A DNA stretch of 64,000 nucleotides from Geobacillus thermodenitrificans subsp. thermodenitrificans DSM 465 (GCF_000496575.1 NZ_AYKT01000016.1:1-64000); one strand, 5' to 3'; shown: positions 1 to 7,611, counted from the first letter of the stretch. Translations and numbers: made by a program. Notes: a model not told the origin generated them from the sequence alone.

Positions 1-6
1 TGAGCG

Positions 7-30
7 TTAAGACTCAACTAGCACCACGGG
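7..30 (+). repeat. 24-nt dispersed repeat, copy A
   Basis: This stretch matches 30525-30548 at 21 of 24 positions, with the shared core ACTAGCrCCACGGG. The copy overlaps the last codons and stop of the minus-strand gene at 18-389, so the C-terminus of that protein (YYPWC) is written by the repeat. The similarity is seen directly. That it is the right end or guide-RNA scaffold end of an IS200/IS605-type element is only a guess. Confidence 0.5.
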
Positions 31-389
31 TAATAACTATGTTCTTCGTTAATTGGGCCAACTCGTTTATTTACTATTTCTTCTTCATTGAGAAAATACC
101 CCCAAACAGGGTCTTTTCGCCAAAATTGATTAGTAACGTCTTTTCCGTCATCTCTATAAACTCTAAAATATAACCAAGTATGTCCTAGATCAGAATTGTT
201 ATTATAGCCATATACCCCTAGATACCCACCTTTAGGAACTTTTACTTTTCTAGTTGTATAGACTTTACCATCAGGAGCACCATCAAAAATAATGGTACTT
301 TTATCTTTAAGAGTTGCAGCATAAACATCCGGATGGAAACTCATCAAGGAAAACAAAACGATCAAGGAAAAGAGGAGTATCTTTTTCAT
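18..389 (-). CDS. small exported protein of unknown function
   Basis: A 123-residue protein. Residues 1-24 form a clear signal peptide (MKK, a hydrophobic core, then VYA-A), so it should be exported and processed near residue 24. The mature part is rich in Tyr, Gly, Asp and charged residues, with a GGYLGVYGYNNN stretch and one cysteine at the C-terminus. No known domain is recognised. A ribosome binding site (AAGGGG) precedes the ATG. The 3' end lies inside a dispersed 24-nt repeat, so the natural C-terminus may have been replaced. It is divergent from the next gene across an AT-rich intergenic region of about 280 bp. Function unknown; it belongs to a run of small exported proteins. Confidence 0.7.
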   Translation of the reverse strand: MKKILLFSLIVLFSLMSFHPDVYAATLKDKSTIIFDGAPDGKVYTTRKVKVPKGGYLGVYGYNNNSDLGHTWLYFRVYRDDGKDVTNQFWRKDPVWGYFLNEEEIVNKRVGPINEEHSYYPWC

Positions 390-584
390 AAAACATATCC
401 CCTTTCTCCAAGTTATTTTCTACCCTTAAATATAATGATGTTCACAAAAATGGAAACAGACTTTACTACCATTTTTTTTAATTATTTTCCAGATCGGTTT
501 CATTAAGTAGAAGGTTGTCTTGGTGCATTTGTAGGCTGTTTCATTTAAATGAACAAAAACTCAAACTCAACTATTTAACAAAAT

Positions 585-599
585 ATAAATACAAAATAA
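585..599 (+). promoter_or_regulatory. 15-mer shared by the promoter regions of two paralogues
   Basis: ATAAATACAAAATAA occurs here, upstream of the exported-protein gene at 671. It also occurs, in the matching orientation, at 2100-2114 inside the promoter of its paralogue at 1617-2051. This may be inherited with the gene duplication or be a common regulator site. Confidence 0.35.
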
Positions 600-621
600 T
601 TTATTTACATTTCAGTTAATT

Positions 622-650
622 TTGAATAAAATTTAACATGGTAATAAAAT
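622..650 (+). promoter_or_regulatory. candidate sigma-A promoter
   Basis: TTGAAT at 622-627 and TAAAAT at 645-650 are separated by 17 bp and lie just upstream of the TTG start at 671. The surrounding sequence is very AT-rich, so a chance match is possible. Confidence 0.4.
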
Positions 651-670
651 GATTGATTGGAGGGATTTAG

Positions 671-1141
671 TTGATTAAGAGATTGAAGAAGGGAATTGTC
701 GCTCTCATCACAGCAGGAGCCCTTGTCTTCGTTTTGGGAAATCCCAATACCTATGCTGCTTCCTATACTGACTTTGGACCAGCTTCGTTTGCGACTGAGG
801 ATGGGAAATACGAATTGACCATCCGAACCACTTCGGTAGAAAAGAATGTAACCATCTGGGTCTATGATCTTTATCGAGTAAATCGTAACTCGGGTGCCGT
901 TACTTCTATGAATGGTGATACTAGTCCTTTATCTGTCCGACTTTGTAATGCTTCTACCGGAAACTGTACAGCCTTTAAATCATTTTGGGAAGGTAATAGT
1001 AGTGCCATCTTCACGAATATGAAAGCTGGAACATTTTACGTGGATATACGTGATAGTTGGGCAAATTACTATTTTAAAGGTAAGGTCGCTGCAAAGACGT
1101 ATAGTTGGAACCCTGATGATTGCTGGCTCGACTGCAACTAA
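671..1141 (+). CDS. exported protein, paralogue of 1617-2051
   Basis: A 156-residue protein starting at TTG; GGAGG at 659-663 supports this start. Residues 1-30 are a signal peptide with cleavage after TYAA. The mature part carries a FGPASFATEDGKYELT block, a disulfide-capable pair in CNASTGNC, and a FTNMKAGTFYVDIRD block. All three blocks are nearly identical in the minus-strand protein at 1617-2051, so the two are clear paralogues. This one has an extra Cys-containing tail (DDCWLDCN). The alternating pattern suggests a small beta-sandwich, which is inference. No family recognised. A terminator follows at 1276. Confidence 0.8.
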   Translation: MIKRLKKGIVALITAGALVFVLGNPNTYAASYTDFGPASFATEDGKYELTIRTTSVEKNVTIWVYDLYRVNRNSGAVTSMNGDTSPLSVRLCNASTGNCTAFKSFWEGNSSAIFTNMKAGTFYVDIRDSWANYYFKGKVAAKTYSWNPDDCWLDCN

Positions 1142-1275
1142 AAACATGTATATTCATTTTTTAGAGGTACGTAGATAAACCGACTAAAAGCCATCTTTTT
1201 TTCTATAGTAAACAACTATTTCTGACTTATTTCAAAAAGGATGATTTCATATTCTCATCAAAGTCAATAAGCTGT

Positions 1276-1308
1276 AAAGACCAGAGCAATCTGGTCTTTT
1301 TATTTTTG
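1276..1308 (+). terminator. rho-independent terminator
   Basis: A perfect 10-bp stem AAAGACCAGA/TCTGGTCTTT with a GCAA loop is followed by a T-rich run. It is the likely end of the transcript from 671. Confidence 0.85.
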
Positions 1309-1567
1309 TCTAACATTAGAGTGACAGAAGCAATGATCGAGGAAAAACGATAGCAACATTTTGATTGAACAACGGGGTATACGTTGTAAAAAGCTATAAA
1401 TGTCCTACAGAGACGCTTTCCTCTCCCGAATATAAAATACTTTGTGGTTGAAGACGTGTTATACGCCAATCTGAGAAGCTGTTTTTTAAAGGGGGACCGA
1501 AAAATTTAGGAGACCTCCCCCCTTTCTCCTTTTGTGAAGTATCGCTCACAGGTTCACTACAAAACTA
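1309..1567. other. intergenic, no gene seen
   Basis: No convincing coding sequence. A G-rich/C-rich inverted repeat (AAAGGGGG at about 1487 with CCCCCCTTT at about 1517) is present but lacks a clear T-run. The minus-strand open frame here has no ribosome binding site. Confidence 0.4.
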
Positions 1568-1591
1568 TAAAAAAGAGGGCCAAATGCCCTC
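1568..1591 (-). terminator. rho-independent terminator
   Basis: On the minus strand GAGGGC-ATTTG-GCCCTC is followed by TTTTTT. It lies just past the stop of the exported-protein gene ending at 1617. Confidence 0.85.
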
Positions 1592-1616
1592 ATCAGCCAT
1601 CTATTTTTGTAATCCA

Positions 1617-2051
1617 TCAGTAAACATTCTGTACAGTCGCTCTGATTAGACCTTTGTAATAGTAACCGGGATCAGGGTCACGGATGTCAACATAGAAAGT
1701 GCCCGGTTTCATATTCGTAAAATCGGCCCCAAATGCGGAATGCCCCAAAGGATCCGTCAGATTCTTGAATGACGTGCAGTTCCCCGTGCTTGCATTGCAA
1801 AGCCGTACTTTCAATTCTTCAGTCCAATAAGGGACGGCCTTGCCTGTACTGTAGCTCACCCGATAGAGATCCCAGATTACCACGGTCACATCATTATCCG
1901 TACTGGTGGTCTTCAGTGTCAGTTCATATTTGCCATCCTCTGTCCTCCAAGAAGCCGGACCAAATTGAGTGTAGGCATACGCCTGCGAAGTGAAGAAAAC
2001 ACCAAATGCCATCACAAAGACTGCAAGGAATGCCACCAGCTTTTTGAGCAT
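1617..2051 (-). CDS. exported protein, paralogue of 671-1141
   Basis: A 144-residue protein. Residues 1-26 form a signal peptide ending AYA. The mature part repeats the architecture of the protein at 671-1141: FGPASWRTEDGKYELT, the cysteine pair in CNASTGNC, and FTNMKPGTFYVDIRD, but it ends earlier. GGAGG lies just upstream of the ATG. The promoter at 2091-2119 and terminator at 1568 make it a single-gene transcript. Function unknown; a secreted beta-rich protein is inferred from the sequence pattern. Confidence 0.8.
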   Translation of the reverse strand: MLKKLVAFLAVFVMAFGVFFTSQAYAYTQFGPASWRTEDGKYELTLKTTSTDNDVTVVIWDLYRVSYSTGKAVPYWTEELKVRLCNASTGNCTSFKNLTDPLGHSAFGADFTNMKPGTFYVDIRDPDPGYYYKGLIRATVQNVY

Positions 2052-2090
2052 ATGAAACCCTCCTCGACGATATGATGATGATTCAATATC

Positions 2091-2119
2091 AATATATACT
2101 TATTTTGTATTTATTTCAA
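2091..2119 (-). promoter_or_regulatory. sigma-A promoter of exported-protein gene
   Basis: On the minus strand TTGAAA (2114-2119) and TATATT (2091-2096) are separated by 17 bp. The spacer contains the 15-mer shared with the upstream region of the paralogue at 671. Confidence 0.6.
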
Positions 2120-2675
2120 TATTTTCCCTAATTTTAATTTATTTAAAAATAAGCCCATTTTGCAAATGGCTCAAGAGAACAGATCAGTCAGAAGCTCTAG
2201 GATGAACCCCAGGGCTTTTTATTTTTTCGCCCTTTTGCCTTCCGAGTCGTAAAACAGCGCAAGCCGATTCCCCTTTTTGGTCGGCAGAATCCCTGAACCT
2301 TTCCGACCAGAAAGTAAGCAGACCGGCCAAGCCGTCAAGGGGCAAAGAACGTTTTTGCTGAAACCCTTGATTATTTAGCTATACGTTTTTTGTGTTTCTC
2401 CATGCCAAACGGACGAAATGGATCTCCCTTTGACTGAATCCTTTCAGCTATTTGACAGGCTGGATCGAGCCGAAAGACAAAAGATTTGGCAGCTGGTTTT
2501 ACCGTCACTGAGCCTTTCCGACTGTCAGCTGGCTATTCCATCGCCGCAGGGACCCGAACTAAAAAGAGACGAAAGCACCGGTACACCGCTTACTGAGTGA
2601 AGAAATATCGGCTCTTCCTAGGCTTTGCTAAAAGGTTTGATCGACAAAAAACATATTTGCAATAATATTAACTTG
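2120..2675. other. intergenic stretch without recognisable gene
   Basis: A weak plus-strand terminator-like hairpin lies near 2195-2222 (AGCTCT...AGGGCT followed by a T-rich run). A 60-codon open frame at 2418-2600 lacks a ribosome binding site and resembles no protein I know. The remainder looks like decayed sequence. Confidence 0.4.
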
Positions 2676-2702
2676 TTTACATTATTATCCTATTTATGTA
2701 AA
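2676..2702. promoter_or_regulatory. inverted repeat upstream of tandem exported genes
   Basis: TTTACAT (2676-2682) and ATGTAAA (2696-2702) form an inverted repeat in an AT-rich region about 110 bp upstream of the first tandem gene. It is a possible operator; its regulator is unknown. Confidence 0.35.
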
Positions 2703-2813
2703 TATTTTGGTTAAATAGTAAAATATCCTTTTTCCTATGGAAAATTTTGACGTATGGTGATATGATGTTTTCGGTGCTTCTTCAACCAATCTATCAGAAA
2801 GGTGGTAGGAAAC

Positions 2814-3221
2814 ATGAAGAAACTCATTTTATCCGCTGGCTTATCCACAGCCATCCTCATGGGAGGGATGGGCTCCGCTTTTGCTGCAGAGCAACCATCG
2901 AATGCTCCGGATGGTGGACTCGGCAGCGTTCTTGGAGCGGTCAACCAATTAATAGGCAGCACGAAAGTGGAGGTGCAAAGTGGCGCTAGTTTGAAGGTGG
3001 ATGGAGTCACGGTCACAGCACAAGCAGTGAACTCGACTGAACAATCGGGATTAACCGGATTGCTCAGCGGTGGAGTGTTAGGGGGAACGAGCGGAACTTC
3101 CGCTTCGGTATCGTATGCCGGGTATTCCGCCAGCACATCGGCAAGCGGCAGCTGGGGGCTTGCCTCTTCCGTTCAATCGATTGGCGGGTTATTGAACAGT
3201 CTAGGTCAATCATTAAAATAA
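2814..3221 (+). CDS. exported Gly/Ser-rich protein, tandem copy 1
   Basis: A 135-residue protein. I chose the ATG at 2814 because AAAGGTGG at 2798-2805 is correctly spaced and the signal peptide (MKK... GSAFAA) then begins properly. The mature part has LGSVLGAVNQLIGSTKVEV, Gly/Ser/Thr-rich low complexity, and WGLASSVQSIGGLLNSLGQ at the end. The next gene encodes a clear paralogue (shared GLG-VLGAVN-L-G, GLTGL-GGVLGGT, SG-GLASSVQS). No cysteine in the mature part. Function unknown. An amphipathic, Gly-rich exported pair suggests a surface, aggregation or antimicrobial role, but nothing in the sequence settles this. Confidence 0.8.
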   Translation: MKKLILSAGLSTAILMGGMGSAFAAEQPSNAPDGGLGSVLGAVNQLIGSTKVEVQSGASLKVDGVTVTAQAVNSTEQSGLTGLLSGGVLGGTSGTSASVSYAGYSASTSASGSWGLASSVQSIGGLLNSLGQSLK

Positions 3222-3247
3222 CATTCTGAAAAGGAAGGGGAATGATC

Positions 3248-3646
3248 ATGAAAAAGTTGGTCAAAACGGTTGGCATTTCGGCGATGTTACTGGCGGGTAG
3301 TTTCGTAGCGGGAAATGCAGCGCCAGCTTCCGCAGCAGGTCTTGGCGACGTACTGGGAGCCGTGAATAGTTTAGTCGGAGAGACCAATGTATCGAGCGGC
3401 AGTGTCGTGAGTGCCACTGGCCCGAACTTTGAGATTCAAGCTGGTTCCACGTATACGAATAATCAAAATGGCGTAACCGGTCTTGTTGGAGGCGTTCTTG
3501 GTGGTACATACAACACCAATGCGAGCCTCAGCGGTCCGAACGGTCTGTCTGCCTCCGCGTCCACTAGCGGCAGCTATGGCTTGGCTTCGTCCGTTCAATC
3601 TCTGACGAATGGATTAGGCGGTCTGCTTGGCGGACTCCTGAAATAA
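3248..3646 (+). CDS. exported Gly/Ser-rich protein, tandem copy 2
   Basis: A 132-residue paralogue of the upstream gene, 26 bp downstream and so in the same transcript. AAGGAAGG at 3231-3238 favours the ATG at 3248 over the one at 3242. The signal peptide ends around APASAAG. The mature part starts GLGDVLGAVNSLVGETNV and ends GLGGLLGGLLK, strongly hydrophobic and glycine-rich. No conserved domain recognised. A hairpin follows at 3649 and a second perfect hairpin at 3685. Confidence 0.8.
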   Translation: MKKLVKTVGISAMLLAGSFVAGNAAPASAAGLGDVLGAVNSLVGETNVSSGSVVSATGPNFEIQAGSTYTNNQNGVTGLVGGVLGGTYNTNASLSGPNGLSASASTSGSYGLASSVQSLTNGLGGLLGGLLK

Positions 3647-3648
3647 CA

Positions 3649-3719
3649 TGTCCCCTTTCCCTGATCAGGGGGCATAGAGCCTCTGCTTGCATGGTAGGCA
3701 ACCAGCCTACCATGCAAGC
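3649..3719 (+). terminator. two consecutive strong hairpins
   Basis: First hairpin: TGTCCCC (about 3650) with GGGGGCA (about 3669). Second hairpin: a perfect 15-bp stem, GCTTGCATGGTAGGC at 3685-3699 against its complement at 3705-3719, loop AACCA, without a T-run. The second could be a stability element or a remnant of a mobile element end rather than a terminator. Confidence 0.5.
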
Positions 3720-3884
3720 CACTCCATGAAAAGCAGAGTTTCTGAAGTCAGATGCCGTGAGAAAATGGACAGTTTTGTTTTGCATGAAACATGGACAATG
3801 AGGTCAAAGATTGATCTCTGCTCTTTTTGCAATAATCATAATCGTGTTTGGAATATGATGGATATGAACTGAGGAGGGATATTG

Positions 3885-4151
3885 ATGAAGGGAACGGGAG
3901 CACTTTTGATCTTCCCATTTTTATCCTCTTTCTTCGGATATACGGATCATATGGAACCACCAGTCATACAAGGTCAGGTATCGGTATCAATTTCGAGCCC
4001 AACGGAATCGTATGACCAAAGCAGCCCCATTCAAGAATTGGCTCCTCAAACGTTTGGAGCATCAGTTGAAAAGTCCGTCACGCCGCCTTCAGGATTACAT
4101 ATTTCTGCTAGTTCTTCTTCGACAGTCATCGTACCAGAGTTTACAAAATAA
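3885..4151 (+). CDS. small exported or membrane-anchored protein, unknown
   Basis: An 88-residue protein starting at the ATG at 3885, with GAGGAGGG at 3871-3878. Residues 1-18 (MKGTGALLIFPFLSSFFG) are hydrophobic and may be a signal sequence. The rest is Ser/Pro/Thr-rich with no cysteine and low predicted structure. It resembles nothing I know. It follows the Gly/Ser-rich tandem genes and precedes a signal peptidase gene, so it may be part of the same exported group. Confidence 0.55.
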   Translation: MKGTGALLIFPFLSSFFGYTDHMEPPVIQGQVSVSISSPTESYDQSSPIQELAPQTFGASVEKSVTPPSGLHISASSSSTVIVPEFTK

Positions 4152-4216
4152 TTAAGAAACAACAAGTTAGCTATAAGTTATTATCCCCCAGTTTGACAGT
4201 CACTAGGCAAACTAAG

Positions 4217-4259
4217 CACCCATAAGCCTAGTCAACTCAAGGATTGTGGGTGTTTTTTT
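4217..4259 (+). terminator. terminator before signal peptidase gene
   Basis: CACCCA (4217-4222) pairs with TGGGTG (4247-4252), with an inner CCT/AGG pair, followed by seven Ts. The loop is long, so this is moderately supported. Confidence 0.5.
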
Positions 4260-4284
4260 GATCCAAGAGTTAAGGGTGAACATA

Positions 4285-4842
4285 ATGGGGAAAAAGAAAA
4301 GTGAGTTTTGGGGATGGATGAAGACAATCATTATTGCCATTTTATTAGCTTCTTCTGTTCGGTACTTCCTATTTGCACCGTTTGTGGTAGAAGGACAATC
4401 CATGATGCCTACACTACACGACCAAGATCGTATGATTGTAAACAAAATCAAATATTCTTTTGTAAAACCGGAAAGGTTTGATATTATTGTATTCCATACA
4501 AAAGACAAAAAGGATTACATAAAACGCATCATTGGGTTACCCGGGGATCGCATTGAGTATAAAAATGATACTTTATATATAAATGGGAAAGCTTATAAAG
4601 AACCTTATCTAGATGAATACAAAAAGCAAAACAAATCTGGTCTCCCCCTTACGGAGTCGTTTACTCTAAAGGACACTCCAATCGGTAGAAGCACTGTTCC
4701 TGAAGGCTATTTATTTGTCATGGGGGATAATAGAAGAAACAGCAAGGACAGTCGTCATATTGGGGCCATTCCAATGGATGATGTTGTTGGCGAGGCAAAC
4801 ATCATTTGTTGGCCTTTTAACCGTATCCAAATAATGAAATAA
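4285..4842 (+). CDS. lepB: type I signal peptidase (Sip/LepB family)
   Basis: A 185-residue membrane peptidase that removes signal peptides from exported preproteins at the outer face of the membrane. I chose the ATG at 4285 (MGKKKSEFWG) because AAGGGTG at 4272-4278 is well placed. Residues 14-31 form the single N-terminal membrane anchor. The catalytic serine is Ser39 in EGQSMMPTL, the general-base lysine is Lys80 in YIKRIIGLPGD, and the GDNRRNSKDSR box follows. Length and organisation match Gram-positive SipS-type enzymes. The gene sits directly downstream of six small exported-protein genes and may serve them, though general use is equally possible. A clean terminator follows at 4934. Confidence 0.95.
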   Translation: MGKKKSEFWGWMKTIIIAILLASSVRYFLFAPFVVEGQSMMPTLHDQDRMIVNKIKYSFVKPERFDIIVFHTKDKKDYIKRIIGLPGDRIEYKNDTLYINGKAYKEPYLDEYKKQNKSGLPLTESFTLKDTPIGRSTVPEGYLFVMGDNRRNSKDSRHIGAIPMDDVVGEANIICWPFNRIQIMK

Positions 4843-4933
4843 GCCGGTCAAAAAGATCTTGTGTCTTTCCCAAAATTACCCAATAAAGTGATTTTAGGGT
4901 CTGTTACAGTCCAATGTTGATCATGAATAAAAA

Positions 4934-4962
4934 AACTTCCGATTACTGGAAGTTCTTTTTTT
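4934..4962 (+). terminator. rho-independent terminator
   Basis: AACTTCC-GATTACT-GGAAGTT followed by a run of Ts, downstream of the signal peptidase gene. Confidence 0.85.
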
Positions 4963-5119
4963 GTAACAATATAATTTTCCTCAAGCACCAGTTCGGTAAA
5001 TATCTACACTACAGAAAACTTTGCGATATGTAGAATGGCGATGCAAAAGATTTTTTAACACGAATATGTTCTTTCTATTTATTATCATCCAGTTGCCTTC
5101 TTAATGCTTCGAACTCACA

Positions 5120-5248
5120 TTATTTTTCCATAACTTCTCTTGAACTGATTGTCCAAGTAGCAATTTTCCATTGCTCATCAAACTGGTTTGTACAGACGCC
5201 CCAATATAAACCATTTGGCAAATGTGATGTTTGTCCAATCAACGCATT
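5120..5248 (-). pseudogene. fragment of an unknown protein
   Basis: On the minus strand a short frame ending at TAA (5120-5122) reads ...LIGQTSHLPNGLYWGVCT and then NQFDEQWKIATWTISSREVM. It has normal amino acid composition but no start with a ribosome binding site, and a stop just upstream. A possible continuation after the stop (CEFEALRRQLDDNK) suggests a nonsense mutation. It is probably a decayed gene of unknown family. Confidence 0.35.
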
Positions 5249-5514
5249 TTAAATTCTATAATGATCACCGCATCACAGAATGTACGTTCCCAAAAATTAA
5301 ATATCAACAATCCTATTTAAGCCTTTCCATAAAAAATTCCGCCAGCATTGGCTGGCAGGAAAGTAAGAAACACACGCCTGAACGATGCTTGTCACACTTT
5401 GATTGTCCAAAAATTACAAACGCCATCGTCCAGACGAACTCATTCATTTTCTCCCAACGCAGCATATCGTTTTTCACCATAAAAACACCCTTCCCCAAAG
5501 AAGAAGGAAGGAGC

Positions 5515-5697
5515 TGCAAGTCTTCTGAGCGAGGCCCGCTTCTTTCAGAGCATGCTAAGGACTTTGTTCGTTCTCTGTCAAGAAGACGATGTTCCAATCC
5601 CCTAGCGAGGCCTTTCTCTTTCAACTGGCGTCCGAATTATACAGCCTTGTGGATTGGATGTGTTTCAATCCTCTAAACGAGGCCTATCTCTTTCAAC
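5515..5697 (-). CRISPR. decayed orphan CRISPR array (2 clear repeats, 1 degenerate)
   Basis: A repeat at 5662-5697 (36 nt) and one at 5591-5625 (35 nt) agree at 31 of 36 aligned positions and flank a 36-nt spacer (5626-5661). A more degenerate third repeat starts near 5515 and shares the AGCGAGGCC core and TCTTTCA. Read on the minus strand the repeat begins GTTGAAAGAG and ends GGATTGAAAC, the typical direction of transcription for such repeats. In that direction the best repeat is first and the others decay progressively, as expected for leader and trailer ends. No cas genes lie in the window. Confidence 0.7.
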
Positions 5698-5925
5698 AGC
5701 TCCTTCATTTTACCATTGATTTTCTAAGGCGGCAAGGGGCCATTTTGCACACCCCTTTCACCCCCTCAAAAAATAAAATGTGGTTATGTTAACTTGCGCG
5801 ACTGACCAAAATCGTCAATCGTCCAAACCATTGATCAATCAACGAAATATTTCGATAAACGAAAGAAAAAGAGGCTTGCACACCCCTGCCGTTTTTCCGG
5901 CCATTTTGGGGTGTGCAAACCGGGC
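5698..5925 (-). other. possible CRISPR leader with repeated TTGCACACCCC motif
   Basis: The region upstream of the array on the minus strand is AT-rich next to the first repeat, as leaders are. TTGCACACCCC occurs at 5747-5757 (as TTTTGCACACCCC) and again near 5878. It occurs inverted (GGGGTGTGCAA) near 5910, and the last two form a strong hairpin. The hairpin may instead terminate the HAD gene transcript that ends at 5939. Confidence 0.35.
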
Positions 5926-5938
5926 AGCCGATGACCAT

Positions 5939-6787
5939 TCACCGCCGCACAAGCACTTGCTCGAGCCCTGCCGCTACGCCGTCTTCCTCATGGGAGAGGG
6001 TGACGAAGTCGCATGTGGATTTCAGTTCCGGGGCGGCGTTGGCCATGGCGACACGACATCCCGCGACCTCAAACATTGACAAGTCGTTATGGCTGTCGCC
6101 AAAGACGACCGTATCGCGCAAATCGATGCCGTAATGGGAGGCAAGCTGCTTGAGCGCTTCCCCTTTCGTCGCCCGTTCGTTGTTCACCTCAATGTTGTGC
6201 GGATGCGATGACGTGACCGTCACGCCCGGCAGCGGGTCAAAGTGGGACGCCGCATCGCGCAGACGTTCGCGGTCAAGGGAGAAAATCAGCAGCTTATAGA
6301 TCACCCGCTTCGGGTCGTCCCACACCGTGCGGATGTCATCGACGTACGTCACCCGCGCCTGTTGAAACTGTTTCATCACAATCCATTTCACCTCTGGCGC
6401 CACCTCGGTCTTCTCCAAAGCGAGCGCCTCCCATTGGGCGCGGTTGTGCAAGCCGACGTACACCTCATCACCTACGTACGTCTCGCAATACAAATCAGAC
6501 TGTTCACGCACCCAATCCAGCGCATGACGGATCACCGTTCGCTCAAGCGGCGCTTGGCTGATGACGGTACCGTCTTCAAGCGTCACGATCGCTCCGTTTA
6601 AGCTGGCAATCGGACAGACGAGCCCCGCCTCGCGAAGCGGGGCGAGCGCATCTTTGCGCGCCCGTCCGGTGACGACAGCGACGAGATGACCTTGTGCTTG
6701 CGCAGCCATGATCGCCTTGCGGTTTTGCTCGCTAATTTTTCCTTCCCCGTTTAATAGCGTTCCGTCCATATCTAAAGCAATCAGCAT
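5939..6787 (-). CDS. Cof-type HAD-family sugar/flavin phosphatase
   Basis: A 282-residue haloacid-dehalogenase-fold phosphohydrolase of the Cof subfamily (YitU/YkrA-like), cytosolic, acting on sugar phosphates or FMN-like substrates. The start at 6787 puts the catalytic motif DMDGT at residues 6-10 (nucleophile Asp6, acid/base Asp8), where the family has it. An in-frame upstream extension carries no family sequence. A TGR motif follows in motif II. The C2B-type cap lies in the middle, and GDSHNDLSMFEVAG near the C-terminus provides the Mg2+-binding acidic residues. Exact substrate cannot be read from the sequence. It stands alone, divergent from the broken EamA gene. Confidence 0.9.
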   Translation of the reverse strand: MLIALDMDGTLLNGEGKISEQNRKAIMAAQAQGHLVAVVTGRARKDALAPLREAGLVCPIASLNGAIVTLEDGTVISQAPLERTVIRHALDWVREQSDLYCETYVGDEVYVGLHNRAQWEALALEKTEVAPEVKWIVMKQFQQARVTYVDDIRTVWDDPKRVIYKLLIFSLDRERLRDAASHFDPLPGVTVTSSHPHNIEVNNERATKGEALKQLASHYGIDLRDTVVFGDSHNDLSMFEVAGCRVAMANAAPELKSTCDFVTLSHEEDGVAAGLEQVLVRR

Positions 6788-6974
6788 CCATTCATCCCTC
6801 TCTCTTTCGCTATTCTCTGTCGCTGCCCGCAAACCATAGCAGCTTGCTTTCCGCTCCAACCGTCCTCTTGACCGCTCCCCTATTATAACAAAACGATGGA
6901 AAAAACGTGAAATCTTTCGGCTTTTCATAGTATAACAGATGAGAAAGATTCTCAATGAGAGCGAAGGGATGTGT

Positions 6975-7384
6975 ATGTGGATCGTTTATGCCTTGCTAGC
7001 GGCGGTATTTGCTACGCTGACATCGGTGCTGGCGAAAATCGGTATCGAAAACGCCAATTCGAACTTGGCAACTGCCATTCGCACCGCGGTCGTACTTGTG
7101 CTTGCTGGGGCATCATTTGGATGACAGGCGCTCATCACGGCATCAAAGCCATTTCCACCAAGAGCTGGTGGTTTTTATGATTGTCTGGAGTAGCAATGGG
7201 ATTATCATGGCTTTGTTTTTACAAAGCGATCCAAATCAGTGATGTGTCCCGTGTCTCGGCCATCGACAAGTCAAGCTTAGTGTTGACGATTTTGTTTGCC
7301 ATGTTTCTCGGCAAAGCGATGTCAGCAAAAGTCGTGATCGGGGGGCTGCTCATCACCGCGGGGACGTTGTTTATGATGTTGTAG
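6975..7384 (+). pseudogene. EamA-family (DMT) transporter, frameshifted
   Basis: Two fragments of a roughly 137-residue four-TM EamA protein. The first reads MWIVYALLAAVFATLTSVLA... to VVLVLAG and then runs out of frame near 7107: one T appears missing before GGGGC, where the family continues WGI-WMTGAHHGI. The next frame continues WMTGAHHGIKAISTKSWWFL and meets a TGA at 7178-7180. The last part, SGVAMGLSWLCFYKAIQ to ITAGTLFMML, is intact and ends at 7384. Two independent lesions argue for a real pseudogene rather than a sequencing error. GAAGGG precedes the ATG at 6975. Confidence 0.85.
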
Positions 7385-7421
7385 CTAGCCCGATTCCCCA
7401 ACTACATTTTTTATTCCCTTA

Positions 7422-7451
7422 TAGACAAAACAAACCAAAAAGTGGTATAAT
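7422..7451 (+). promoter_or_regulatory. promoter of the desaturase gene
   Basis: TAGACA (7422-7427), 18-bp spacer, TATAAT (7446-7451) with an extended TGG. This predicts an untranslated leader of about 150 nt before the ATG at 7612. Confidence 0.65.
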
Positions 7452-7466
7452 TAAATTTATAACGAC

Positions 7467-7519
7467 GAAAAGCTTCCTGGATCCTTCCATTTTATTGAGG
7501 GATCGAAAGCCGCTTTTTT
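7467..7519 (+). promoter_or_regulatory. candidate attenuator in the desaturase leader
   Basis: Within the leader an outer stem GAAAAGC/GCTTTTTT encloses an inner stem GATCC (7480-7484)/GGATC (7500-7504), and the 3' arm is itself a run of six Ts. This resembles an intrinsic terminator located before the coding region. No known riboswitch class is recognised. Confidence 0.45.
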
Positions 7520-7611
7520 GATCACCTCATTCAATCTTCGCGTGGCGAAAACGCGGGCAGATTTTCACCACAGCGTGTCACGTGAAGAGTAGTTTGGAAG
7601 GAGACTCATAA

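Noticed and set aside
2418-2600. 60-codon plus-strand frame as a small gene
   Set aside because: No ribosome binding site, no signal or domain, and it lies in a non-conserved-looking stretch; not reported as a CDS.
3685-3719. Perfect 15-bp inverted repeat as an attachment site or transposon end
   Set aside because: No partner copy or target duplication is seen, so it is left as a hairpin.
4860-5100. Riboswitch or T-box in the region after the signal peptidase gene
   Set aside because: Apart from a simple terminator no conserved motif is present and no gene follows on the plus strand.
5188-5676. 162-codon plus-strand frame
   Set aside because: It runs through the CRISPR repeats and a fossil on the opposite strand; no start signal.
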